Shown here: in pieces, positions 1 to 6,439 of the stretch
Layout: every line of letters begins with the position of its first letter
How positions within the stretch are numbered: position 1 is the first letter of the stretch
Assembly (NCBI GenBank): GCA_937991555.1
Contig: CALKHU010000019.1
Location: 1 to 10,886 of the forward strand
Direction of reading: 5' to 3'
DNA: 10,886 nucleotides
Source: an uncultured Caulobacter sp.
GTDB taxonomy: Bacteria; Pseudomonadota; Alphaproteobacteria; Caulobacterales; Caulobacteraceae
Made by a program: the position numbers and the translations under genes
The notes under the pieces: model-generated
Databases searched by the model: none
Told to the model about the DNA's origin: nothing
Seen by the model: the letters and a program-made list of their open reading frames with translations, nothing else

Positions 1-1549
1 AGCGGGCGGCGTGGACCGGGTTCTCCTCGGGGGCCGGCGGCGGCGGACGGCGGGCGGCGGAGGCGGGCGGATCGAAGCGGACCGGCTCTCGACGCGGCGC
101 CTCGAACCGGGCCGGCTCGGCCCGCGCGGGCTCCGGCCTCGCGAAGTCCTGGCGGGGCGCCTCATAGCGGGCGGCGGGTCGGTCGATCTCGAAGCGCTGG
201 ACCAGGTTCGTCAGATTGCCGGCCTCGCCGCGCAGCGAGCGGGCGGCGGCCGTGGTCTGCTCGACCATGGCCGCGTTCTGCTGGGTCATCTGGTCCATCT
301 GGTTGACGGCGCTGTTGACGTCGCCGAGCGCCGTCGCCTGTTCCTGCGCCGAGGCGCTGATTTCCACGACCAGGTCGTTGATCTCGCCGACCTTGCCGAC
401 GATCGCCGCCAGCGCCTTGCCGGTTTCGCCGACCAGCTTGACCCCTTCACCCACCTGGGTGGTCGAGGCGCTGATCAGGGCCTTGATCTCCTTGGCGGCC
501 TCGGCCGAGCGCTGGGCGAGGCCGCGGACTTCGGAGGCAACGACGGCGAAGCCCTTGCCGGCGTCGCCGGCCCGCGCCGCCTCGACCCCGGCGTTGAGCG
601 CCAGCAGGTTGGTCTGGAAGGCGATCTCGTCGATCACCCCGATGATCTGGCCGATCTGTTGCGAGGACTTCTCGATCTCGCTCATGGCCTCGGTCGCCTG
701 GCGGACCACCTGACCGGACCGCTCGGCGTCGCCGCGGGCGCCGGTGACGACGCTGGCCGCCTGCTGGGCGCCCTCGGCCGAGCGGCGGACCGTGGCCGTG
801 ATCTGGTCGAGCGCGGCGGCCGTCTCCTCGAGACGGGCGGCCTGCTGCTCGGTGCGCTTGGACAGGTCGTCGGCGGCGTTGGCGATCTCGTTCGAGCCGG
901 CGTTGATCGCCGCGGTGGAGTCGTTGATCGAGCCCAGCGCGGTCTTCAGGCTGGTGACCGCCGCGTTGAAGTCTTCCTTCAGCTTCTGGTAGGCGCCCGG
1001 GAAGGCGGCGTCGATGCGCACCGTCATGTCGCCGCGCGCCATGCGGCCCAGCCCCTCGGCCAGGGTGGCGACGACGGCGTTCTGTTCCTCCTCGCCGGCC
1101 CGGCGGGCCTCGTCGGCGCGCATGCGCTCAAGCTCGTCCTCGGTGACGTCCTGCGCGAACTTGATCACCTTCAGGACACGGCCGTCAGGGCCGAAGACCG
1201 GGTTGTAGGTCGCGCGCAGCCAGATCTTGCGCCCGCCCCGGCCGATCCGTTCGAACTTGCCGACGCGGAACTCGCCGCGGGCGAGGTCGGTCCACAGCTG
1301 ACGGTACTCGGCGCTGGCGGCATGCTCGGGCGAGCAGAACATCGCGTGTTTGCGGCCTTCGACCTCGCCGGCGCTGTAGCCGACGGTGGCGAGGAAGTTG
1401 GCGTTGGCGCGGATCACCGTGCCGTCCGGCTCGAACTCGATGATGGCCTGCGACCGGTCCATCGCCGTCGCCTGGGCTTCGAGTTCGCGGAGCCGCTCCG
1501 CGTCCCTGGCGGCCTTTTGGCGGTCGCCTCCCAGAAAGCCGAATGCCAT
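1..1549 (-). CDS. Methyl-accepting chemotaxis protein, soluble, PAS sensor (3' end outside window)
   Basis: A chemoreceptor that would signal to CheA/CheW and the flagellar motor. The 516 visible residues start at the ATG at 1549, preceded by a good ribosome site (GAGAGGAAG, about 7 nt away). There is no signal peptide or membrane helix, so it is probably cytoplasmic. Order: PAS domain at about residues 28-138, with a typical PAC end (KVIKFAQDVTEDE); a HAMP-like linker at about 157-210 (GRMARGDMTVRI); then the coiled-coil signalling domain. Its tip, residues 311-359, carries the family hallmark (NLLALNAGVEAARAG, GFAVVASEVRGLA). Likely methylation helices lie near 233-250 and 398-412. From about residue 455 a proline/arginine-rich tail with repeated RFEAPR/RYEAPR units begins; the end of the protein, where a CheR/CheB-docking peptide may sit, is outside the window. 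The PAS ligand (oxygen, redox or other) cannot be read from sequence. Family assignment is very secure. Confidence 0.96.
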   Translation of the reverse strand, partial: MAFGFLGGDRQKAARDAERLRELEAQATAMDRSQAIIEFEPDGTVIRANANFLATVGYSAGEVEGRKHAMFCSPEHAASAEYRQLWTDLARGEFRVGKFERIGRGGRKIWLRATYNPVFGPDGRVLKVIKFAQDVTEDELERMRADEARRAGEEEQNAVVATLAEGLGRMARGDMTVRIDAAFPGAYQKLKEDFNAAVTSLKTALGSINDSTAAINAGSNEIANAADDLSKRTEQQAARLEETAAALDQITATVRRSAEGAQQAASVVTGARGDAERSGQVVRQATEAMSEIEKSSQQIGQIIGVIDEIAFQTNLLALNAGVEAARAGDAGKGFAVVASEVRGLAQRSAEAAKEIKALISASTTQVGEGVKLVGETGKALAAIVGKVGEINDLVVEISASAQEQATALGDVNSAVNQMDQMTQQNAAMVEQTTAAARSLRGEAGNLTNLVQRFEIDRPAARYEAPRQDFARPEPARAEPARFEAPRREPVRFDPPASAARRPPPPAPEENPVHAAR

Positions 1550-1613
1550 CGAATCTTCCTCTCCGCAGCCTCGCGCCGAGTCGGCCGACGCGACATTCCC
1601 ACGTCGCACCGAG

Positions 1614-1626
1614 TGGTTAACAAGTT
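1614..1626 (-). promoter_or_regulatory. Possible CtrA half-site in the chemoreceptor promoter region
   Basis: Reading the minus strand, TTGTTAACCAC lies about 65-75 nt upstream of the chemoreceptor start, in the only AT-richer patch of the 179-bp gap. TTAACCAT-like half-sites are recognised by CtrA, which controls motility genes in Caulobacterales. Only one half is present (no second TTAA at the usual 7-nt spacing), so this is a suggestion rather than a call. Confidence 0.2.
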
Positions 1627-1728
1627 CGAAAACCCGGGTCGCCGAGGCCTTCCGTAGGGCGGAATCCAGGCCGCTTTCAGCCCCCGATTGCAGACGGGAG
1701 GATAGGACCGCTCCGAGGGGTCAGGACC

Positions 1729-2286
1729 CTAGCGTGGCGATGCCGACTCGCGCTCCCGGACCATGGCCAGGAGCCGCTCCATCCCGGCGTCGCGCAGCTG
1801 GTCCTCATGCAGGTGCAACACCAGATCGGCGAGGTAGTCGACGTTGCGCCCCGACAGCCCGGCGGCGCCGGCGATCAGGTCCGCCTGCTGGTCCAGGCTC
1901 AAGGCGCCCGCCCATTGCGGATGGGCGGCGTCGGAAAGGAAGACGAGGCAGCCGACCGCGCCGGCGCCGTCGACGCGCACCGGCCGCCAGGCCTCAAAGT
2001 AGGTCTCCGTCGGCTGCTCCCGCTCGCGCAGATAGGCGTAGACCTCGTCCCAGTCGCCGGCGGCGACCCGGTAGGCGACGCCGCGGGTCGAGCCGCCGGG
2101 CGCGAGGCCGAGCACGAGGCCCGGCCGCTCGTAGGTCCCCCGATGATGCACCGAATAGATGCAGAACGCCCTCCGGCGGCCGTGGAGAAGCGCGCGGCGG
2201 CGTTCTACATACGGGAACCCGGGCCGCCACATGAGCGATCCGTATCCGAACACCCAGCGGTCCCGCACCGCCTCGCCGCCGTCCAT
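1729..2286 (-). CDS. chaC: ChaC-family gamma-glutamylcyclotransferase
   Basis: Predicted to cleave glutathione (or gamma-glutamyl peptides) to 5-oxoproline and Cys-Gly in the cytosol. The 185-residue protein matches the ChaC family from end to end: the substrate-loop motif FGYGSLMWRPGF at residues 13-24, FCIYSVHHRGTYERPG at 41-56, the region LREREQ at 86-91 with E90 as the likely catalytic glutamate (followed by Y96), and the late HPQWAG and SGRNVDYL segments. Length is typical. I chose ATG 2286; its ribosome site is poor (GGAA only a few bases away). An in-frame GTG at 2298 with AGAGG about 10 nt upstream is a real alternative that adds four residues. It is divergent from the DUF2125 gene and sits upstream of the chemoreceptor gene on the same strand, with a 179-bp gap, so co-transcription is uncertain. 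The gene symbol is given by family, not proven orthology. Confidence 0.9.
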   Translation of the reverse strand: MDGGEAVRDRWVFGYGSLMWRPGFPYVERRRALLHGRRRAFCIYSVHHRGTYERPGLVLGLAPGGSTRGVAYRVAAGDWDEVYAYLREREQPTETYFEAWRPVRVDGAGAVGCLVFLSDAAHPQWAGALSLDQQADLIAGAAGLSGRNVDYLADLVLHLHEDQLRDAGMERLLAMVRERESASPR

Positions 2287-2317
2287 CCGTTCCGTCACTT
2301 CAAGAGCGCCTCTCAAG
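2287..2317. promoter_or_regulatory. 31-bp divergent intergenic region with a small palindrome
   Basis: This is all that separates the start codons of the chaC and DUF2125 genes. It holds an AGAG-CGC-CTCT inverted repeat at 2303-2313, whose arms give AAGAG upstream of the plus-strand ATG and AGAGG upstream of the alternative minus-strand GTG. There is no room here for two complete promoters, so at least one must lie inside the neighbouring coding sequence. Confidence 0.45.
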
Positions 2318-3268
2318 ATGACCCTGCCCGACCGCGAGCGCAGCCGTAAACCCCGCCGGCGCGGACTTTTCCTGCCCTGGCTTCTAGCGCTGCTGCTGGT
2401 CGTCGGCTGGAGCGGCGGCTGGTTCTGGGCCAAGGGACAGGCCGTGGCGCGCATGGACGCGACGGTCGCGCAGCTGCGGTCGCAGGGTTATGAGGTCGCC
2501 TGGCGTCGCCGGGAGGTGAGCGGCTTCCCGTTCCGGCTGGACATCGTGCTGGACGGCCCGCGCATCGCCGAACCCTCGGGCTGGGCCCTGGCGGCGCCGA
2601 CGCTGAAGGGCGAGGCTTACATCTACCGACTGGACCATTGGGTGCTCGTCGCGCCGAGCGGCGTCACCCTGACCCGGCCGGAAGGGGGCGCGGTGACCGT
2701 CCGGGCCGAGGCGCTGCGCGCCAGCCTCGCCGGCTTCGACCGCAGGCCGCCGCGGATCTCCGTCGAGGGCGTGGGACTCGCCTTCGAGCCGGCGCCGGGG
2801 GCGCGGGACTATCCGATAGAGGCGGCCGGCAAGCTGGCGCTGCATCTCCGCCCGGGCCCGCAGGACCAGGGCGCGGTGCTGTTCAGGGTCGAGGGCGCGA
2901 AGCTGCGGCTGAAGGGGCTTCCCGAACGCATCGTGCAGGGCAAGCCGGCGTCGATGATGTGGGACCTCAAACTCTCGAAGATGAGCGCCTTCCGGGGCGA
3001 GGACTGGCCGGACGCGGTCCGGTCCTGGCGCGACGCCGGCGGCGTGATCACCGTCAGCGCGGCCGAGGTCCGCGGCGGCGATGCGGTGCTGTCGGGCCGC
3101 GGCGGACCGCTGACCGTCGGGCTCGACGGCCGCCTGCAGGGGGTGCTGGAGGCGACGCTGAAGGGCGCCGCCGACGGCACGCCCGCCTTCAGCGGCGATG
3201 TCGATCTGAAGGACGGCGAGGCGACGATCGGCCCGCTTCAGCTCGGACCCTCGCCCCGGCTCTACTGA
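2318..3268 (+). CDS. DUF2125 family membrane-anchored protein
   Basis: Function unknown. The 316-residue protein begins with a short basic segment (KPRRRG), then one hydrophobic helix at about residues 17-37 (FLPWLLALLLVVGW), which should anchor it in the inner membrane with the rest in the periplasm. The motif VSGFPFRLDIVLDGPRI at about residues 66-82 is characteristic of DUF2125 proteins of alphaproteobacteria. The remainder is a beta-rich succession of short segments (for example GEAYIYRLDHWVLVAPSGVT) resembling periplasmic beta-sheet scaffolds. I chose ATG 2318 because it precedes the basic/hydrophobic anchor directly and has AAGAG about 11 nt upstream; the reading frame stays open further upstream, but those residues overlap the divergent chaC gene and look non-native. 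It precedes the aromatic amino acid genes by 102 bp and is unlikely to be functionally tied to them. Confidence 0.85.
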   Translation: MTLPDRERSRKPRRRGLFLPWLLALLLVVGWSGGWFWAKGQAVARMDATVAQLRSQGYEVAWRRREVSGFPFRLDIVLDGPRIAEPSGWALAAPTLKGEAYIYRLDHWVLVAPSGVTLTRPEGGAVTVRAEALRASLAGFDRRPPRISVEGVGLAFEPAPGARDYPIEAAGKLALHLRPGPQDQGAVLFRVEGAKLRLKGLPERIVQGKPASMMWDLKLSKMSAFRGEDWPDAVRSWRDAGGVITVSAAEVRGGDAVLSGRGGPLTVGLDGRLQGVLEATLKGAADGTPAFSGDVDLKDGEATIGPLQLGPSPRLY

Positions 3269-3370
3269 CCGGCCGGCGGGGACAGTGCGGCAAGATTCTT
3301 CCAAGGCGACTGCGGTATTGCCCCGGACGCCGGGATGAAATACGCACCCGGTCTCACTTCGGGGATGAAA

Positions 3371-4171
3371 ATGGGCAAGGACGCCCCCGCCGCACCGCCG
3401 AGCCTGGACGCCGTCCGCGCGCGCATCGACGCCGTCGACGCCGAACTGCTGCGGCTGATCGGCGAGCGCGCGTCCCTCGCCCGGGATGTGGCCGAGGCCA
3501 AGCGCGCGGCCGGCGAAGGGGGCAAGTTCGGCCTGCGCCCCGCCCGCGAGGCGCAGATCGTCCGCAAGATCCTGGCCAACAAGAACCCGGCCGCGTCGAA
3601 CGCGCTCGTCGTCCGCATCTGGCGCGAGATCATGGCCGACAGCCTGAGCCAGCAGGGTCCGTTCCACCTGTCGGTCTGGGGCGGCAAGCTCGAGAGCCGC
3701 GCGGTCGAGCTGGCCCGCCTGCGCTTCGGCGCCGCGCCGAAACTGACCGTGGTCGGCAAGCCGGACGAGGCGCTGGCCGCGGCCCGCACCGCCGGCGGCG
3801 TCGGGGTTCTGGCGCTGACGCCCGACAGTTCATGGTGGGGCCGGCTGCTGGCCGAGCCGACGCTGAGGGTGTTCGCCACCCTGCCCTGCCTGACCGCCTG
3901 GGGACCGACCGCCGCGGTCGCCGTCGCCCAGGTCGAGGTCGGTCCGACCGGCGCCGACCAGACCCTGTGGGTCACCGATGCCGCCGATGTCCGCAAGACC
4001 GTCGAAACGCTCAGCCGCGACGGAGTCGCCGCCGCGCCGCTGGTCCAGCACGGCGGCCTGACCCTCTACGGCCTGGCCGGCTATTATCAGCACGACGACG
4101 CCAGGCTGGCCCGCGCGCCGGGGCGGCTGCATGGCGTCATCGGCGCGGCCCCCGAACCTTTCGACCTTTGA
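3371..4171 (+). CDS. Chorismate mutase (AroQ class) with long C-terminal extension
   Basis: Converts chorismate to prephenate, the branch point to phenylalanine and tyrosine. Residues about 12-98 of 266 form an all-helical AroQ domain. Aligned by eye with the E. coli P-protein, the active-site residues are R16 (R11), R33 (R28), K44 (K39), R59 (R51) and Q94 (Q88); the E. coli D48 position is R56 here. The next ~170 residues are not part of a normal AroQ enzyme. They have alternating strand/helix character (KLTVVGKPDEALAAART, GVGVLALTPDSSWWG) and could be a diverged prephenate-dehydratase-like or ACT-like module. I see no catalytic TRF motif of dehydratases. I favour ATG 3371, because GGGGA lies 5 nt upstream; in-frame ATGs at 3365 and 3335 are alternatives. 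It is first in a cluster with the hisC and tyrA homologues, all on the same strand. Confidence 0.9.
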   Translation: MGKDAPAAPPSLDAVRARIDAVDAELLRLIGERASLARDVAEAKRAAGEGGKFGLRPAREAQIVRKILANKNPAASNALVVRIWREIMADSLSQQGPFHLSVWGGKLESRAVELARLRFGAAPKLTVVGKPDEALAAARTAGGVGVLALTPDSSWWGRLLAEPTLRVFATLPCLTAWGPTAAVAVAQVEVGPTGADQTLWVTDAADVRKTVETLSRDGVAAAPLVQHGGLTLYGLAGYYQHDDARLARAPGRLHGVIGAAPEPFDL

Positions 4172-4197
4172 ACCGGTAGCGTGTAGAAGCCCGGTTC
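4170..4197 (+). other. Hairpin between chorismate mutase and hisC genes
   Basis: GAACCGG at 4170-4176 and CCGGTTC at 4191-4197 are perfect 7-base inverted arms with a 14-base loop, beginning in the chorismate mutase stop codon. No T-run follows, so it is not an intrinsic terminator. It could stabilise or process the intercistronic mRNA, or be chance in GC-rich DNA. Confidence 0.35.
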
Positions 4198-4219
4198 GCC
4201 CAGAACCCCGGACTTCACG

Positions 4220-5341
4220 ATGACCGACCAGACCCCCAGCCGCTTCGACGCCGACCGCCCGGTTCCCAAGCCCGGCATCATCGGGATCGAGCCGTACAAG
4301 CCCGGCAAGGCCAAGGCCGAGGGCGTCGAGAACCCGGTCAAGCTGTCGGCCAACGAGAACATCCTCGGCAGTTCGCCCAGGGCCCAGGAGGCGTACGCGG
4401 CGGCGGCCGGCAAGCTGGCTCTCTATCCCGACCCGCGCGCCACCATCGTCCGCGAGGCAATCGCCGCGAAGTACGGCCTGGAGCCGGAGCGGCTGCTGTT
4501 CGGCTGCGGCTCGGACGAGGTGTTCCAGCTGCTCTGCCAGACCTTCCTCGAGCCGGGCGACAACATGGTCCAGCCCGAGCACGGCTTCGCCGCCTGGGCG
4601 ATCGGGGCCCGCGCCTGCGGCGCCGAGGTGCGCAACGCGGCGGAGAAGGACCTGCACGTCGACGTCGACGCCCTGCTCGCCCAGGTCGACGAGCGCACCC
4701 GCCTGGTCTTCGTGGCCAATCCGGCCAACCCGACCGGCACCTGGATCCCGTTCAGCGAGATCCGGCGCCTGCACGCGAACCTGCCGCCGTCGGTGGTGCT
4801 GGTGCTCGACGGCGCCTACGCCGAGTTCCAGGGCGACCGCGAGCACAGCGAGGACTTCGAGCTGGCCCGCCACGAACGCAACATCGCCGTCACCCGCACC
4901 TTCTCGAAGATCTACGGCCTCGCCGCGCTGCGGGTCGGCTGGGGCTACTTGCCCGCCGAGATGGTGGCGGCGGTCGACCGCATCCGCCTGCCGTTCAACG
5001 TCAACATCCCGGCCCAGCTGGCGGCGGTGGCGGCGCTCGGCGACGAGGACTTCAAGCAGCGCTCGATCGACCTGGTCGAGATCTGGCGGCCCTGGCTGAC
5101 GCAGCAGCTGTCCGGGATCGGCCTGCAGGTGGCGCCGTCGGCGGCCAACTTCGTACTGGTCGGCTTCCCGCAGACCCCGGGCAGGACGGCGGTCGAGGCC
5201 GAGGCCTTCCTCGCCTCGCGCGGCTATCTGGTGCGCGGCGTCGGCAACTACGGCCTCCCCGACCACCTGCGGATCACCATCGGCCTGGAAGAGCACAACC
5301 GCGCCGTGGTCGACCTGCTGACCGAGTTCATGAGGAAATGA
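4220..5341 (+). CDS. hisC: Histidinol-phosphate / aromatic aminotransferase (HisC family)
   Basis: A PLP-dependent fold-type I aminotransferase of 373 residues, the usual HisC length. The visible signature residues are Y69 in ALYPDP, N170 in NPANPTGT, D197 and Y200 in LDGAYAEF, the PLP-binding lysine K230 in TRTFSKIYGLAALRVGWGY, R238 a few residues later, and the substrate-carboxylate arginine R351 in LRITIG. In histidine synthesis it transaminates imidazole-acetol phosphate to histidinol phosphate. Members placed beside tyrA/tyrC in alphaproteobacteria also transaminate aromatic keto acids, and the position between chorismate mutase and a TyrA homologue suggests this here. Which substrate dominates cannot be told from sequence; an additional hisC copy could exist elsewhere. 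Start ATG 4220 has a weak site (GGA, 7 nt away). The gap to chorismate mutase is 48 bp; to tyrA, 124 bp containing repeats. Confidence 0.93.
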   Translation: MTDQTPSRFDADRPVPKPGIIGIEPYKPGKAKAEGVENPVKLSANENILGSSPRAQEAYAAAAGKLALYPDPRATIVREAIAAKYGLEPERLLFGCGSDEVFQLLCQTFLEPGDNMVQPEHGFAAWAIGARACGAEVRNAAEKDLHVDVDALLAQVDERTRLVFVANPANPTGTWIPFSEIRRLHANLPPSVVLVLDGAYAEFQGDREHSEDFELARHERNIAVTRTFSKIYGLAALRVGWGYLPAEMVAAVDRIRLPFNVNIPAQLAAVAALGDEDFKQRSIDLVEIWRPWLTQQLSGIGLQVAPSAANFVLVGFPQTPGRTAVEAEAFLASRGYLVRGVGNYGLPDHLRITIGLEEHNRAVVDLLTEFMRK

Positions 5342-5357
5342 TGCCGCCGGGTCCCTG

Positions 5358-5397
5358 CGTGGTTCGACACGCCGCTTCGCGGCTGCTCACCATGACG
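5358..5397 (+). repeat. REP-like palindromic repeat, copy 1
   Basis: The core TTCGACACG ... TGCTCA ... ATGACG flanks a GCCGC-TTC-GCGGC hairpin at 5371-5383. An outer stem pairs CGTGGT (5358-5363) with ACCATG (5389-5394), one pair being G-U, and an asymmetric internal loop lies between the two stems. It shares its conserved loop segments with copy 2, which is in inverted orientation. It lies just past the hisC stop codon. Similar TTCGACA...CTCAGGATGA elements are scattered between genes in many proteobacterial genomes (established as a type, not checked here). Confidence 0.8.
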
Positions 5398-5421
5398 ATT
5401 GGAGAAACGCCTTCTGGCTCA

Positions 5422-5460
5422 GTCATCCTGAGCAGCGCCGAAGGCGCGTGTCGAAGGATG
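5422..5460 (-). repeat. REP-like palindromic repeat, copy 2 (inverted)
   Basis: Read on the minus strand it is CATCCTTCGACACG-CGCC, TTC, GGCGC-TGCTCAGGATGAC. The hairpin GCGCC-GAA-GGCGC (plus strand 5435-5447) and outer stem CATCCT/AGGATG are both perfect. Relative to copy 1, the stem bases differ but pairing is kept on both sides, while the unpaired TCGACAC and TGCTC segments are identical. The element ends at the tyrA ribosome binding site. Confidence 0.82.
5453..5458 (+). promoter_or_regulatory. tyrA ribosome binding site inside the repeat
   Basis: GAAGGA lies 7 nt before the ATG at 5466 and is the edge of palindromic copy 2 (the AGGATG arm). This favours ATG 5466 over the in-frame GTG at 5448, which would put part of the repeat into the protein. 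If the outer stem forms in the mRNA, the ribosome site is paired. Confidence 0.6.
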
Positions 5461-5465
5461 CAGTG

Positions 5466-6401
5466 ATGCCCGGCAAGCTCTACAACCGCCTGGCCATCGT
5501 CGGCTTCGGCCTGATCGGCAGTTCGATCGCCCGCATCGCCCGCGAGAAGGGCGTGGTCGGCGAGATCGTCGCCATCGACGCCTCCGGGAAGCACCGCGAG
5601 CGGATCGTGGCCCTCGACCTCGCCGACCGGGTGACCGGCGACATCGCCGACGGCGTGGCGGGCGCCGACCTGGTGATCTTCGCCGTGCCGGTGCTGGCGA
5701 TGGGCGAGGCGATGGCCGCCGCCGCGCCGGCCCTCGCGCCCGGCGCCACGGTCACCGACGTGGGCTCGGTCAAGGGCAGCGTCGCCGAGGCCCTCAAGGC
5801 CCATGCGCCGGACCATGTCTTCGTCATCCCCGGCCACCCGATCGCCGGCACCGAACACTCCGGGCCCGACGCCGGCTTCGCCGAGCTGTTCGACGGCCGC
5901 TGGGTGATCCTGACCCCCGACGAGAGCCGCGAGGACGCCGCCTACGCCGAGGCGGTGGCGAAGCTTTCGGCCTTCTGGCGCGGCTGCGGCGCCCAGGTCG
6001 AGGTCATGGACCTGAAGCACCACGACCTGGTGCTGGCCATCACCAGCCACCTGCCCCACCTCATCGCCTACAACATCGTCGGCACGGCCTCGGACCTCGA
6101 GGGCGTCACCGAGGGCGAGGTGATGAAGTACTCGGCCGGCGGCTTCCGCGACTTCACGCGGATCGCGGCCAGCGACCCGACCATGTGGCGCGACATCTTC
6201 GTCGCCAACAAGGAGGCGGTGCTGGAGGTGCTGGGCCGCTTCACCGAGGACCTGCAGGCGCTGAGCCGCCACATCCGCTGGGGCGAGGCCGACAAGCTGC
6301 ACGAGCTGTTCACCCGCACCCGCGCGATCCGCCGCGGCGTCATCGCGCTCGGACAGGAAAGCGCCGAGCCGAACTTCGGCCGGGATCGCGGGAAGCACTG
6401 A
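5466..6401 (+). CDS. tyrA: Prephenate / cyclohexadienyl (arogenate) dehydrogenase, TyrA family
   Basis: Oxidatively decarboxylates prephenate or arogenate on the tyrosine branch, using a nicotinamide cofactor. The 311-residue protein opens with a Rossmann motif, VGFGLIGSSIAR (G13, G15, G18). An acidic residue, D38 in VAIDAS, at the end of the second strand suggests NAD+ rather than NADP+. TDVGSVK (S101), the catalytic-histidine segment HPIAGTEHSG (H124), SHLPHLIAY (H195, H198) and GGFRDFTRIA (R228, prephenate carboxylate) match characterised TyrA enzymes. There is no fused chorismate mutase and no obvious ACT domain; the mutase is the separate gene upstream. Alphaproteobacterial members of this size are often broad-specificity cyclohexadienyl dehydrogenases; which substrate is preferred is not visible. 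It is likely co-transcribed with hisC across the repeat pair. Confidence 0.94.
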   Translation: MPGKLYNRLAIVGFGLIGSSIARIAREKGVVGEIVAIDASGKHRERIVALDLADRVTGDIADGVAGADLVIFAVPVLAMGEAMAAAAPALAPGATVTDVGSVKGSVAEALKAHAPDHVFVIPGHPIAGTEHSGPDAGFAELFDGRWVILTPDESREDAAYAEAVAKLSAFWRGCGAQVEVMDLKHHDLVLAITSHLPHLIAYNIVGTASDLEGVTEGEVMKYSAGGFRDFTRIAASDPTMWRDIFVANKEAVLEVLGRFTEDLQALSRHIRWGEADKLHELFTRTRAIRRGVIALGQESAEPNFGRDRGKH

Positions 6402-6402
6402 C

Positions 6403-6438
6403 AGCGGGGACGGGATGAAGCGGCCCCCGCGTCCCGCT
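6403..6438. terminator. Possible stem-loop between convergent tyrA and SRPBCC genes
   Basis: AGCGGGGACG (6403-6412) pairs with CGTCCCGCT (6430-6438), with one bulged G, a 9-bp stem and a 17-base loop. It fills the 38-bp gap between two convergent stop codons, where a shared terminator is expected, but there is no T-run on either side. Confidence 0.35.
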
Positions 6439-6439
6439 C

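Noticed and set aside
11..1657. A 548-codon plus-strand open frame opposite the chemoreceptor
   Set aside because: It is the antisense shadow of a clear chemoreceptor gene; the translation is low-complexity (Arg, Gly, Asp, Leu) with no domain, as expected in DNA this GC-rich.
1724..1735. GGGTC-CT-GACCC next to the chaC stop codon
   Set aside because: The stem is only 4-5 bp with a tiny loop and no T-run; too weak to call a terminator.
2384..3667. A 427-codon minus-strand open frame opposite the DUF2125 gene
   Set aside because: Shadow frame; the plus-strand gene has the membrane anchor and DUF2125 motifs.
3830..5296. A 488-codon minus-strand open frame opposite chorismate mutase and hisC
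   Set aside because: Composition-driven shadow of strongly recognised plus-strand enzymes; no motif and no coherent ribosome site.
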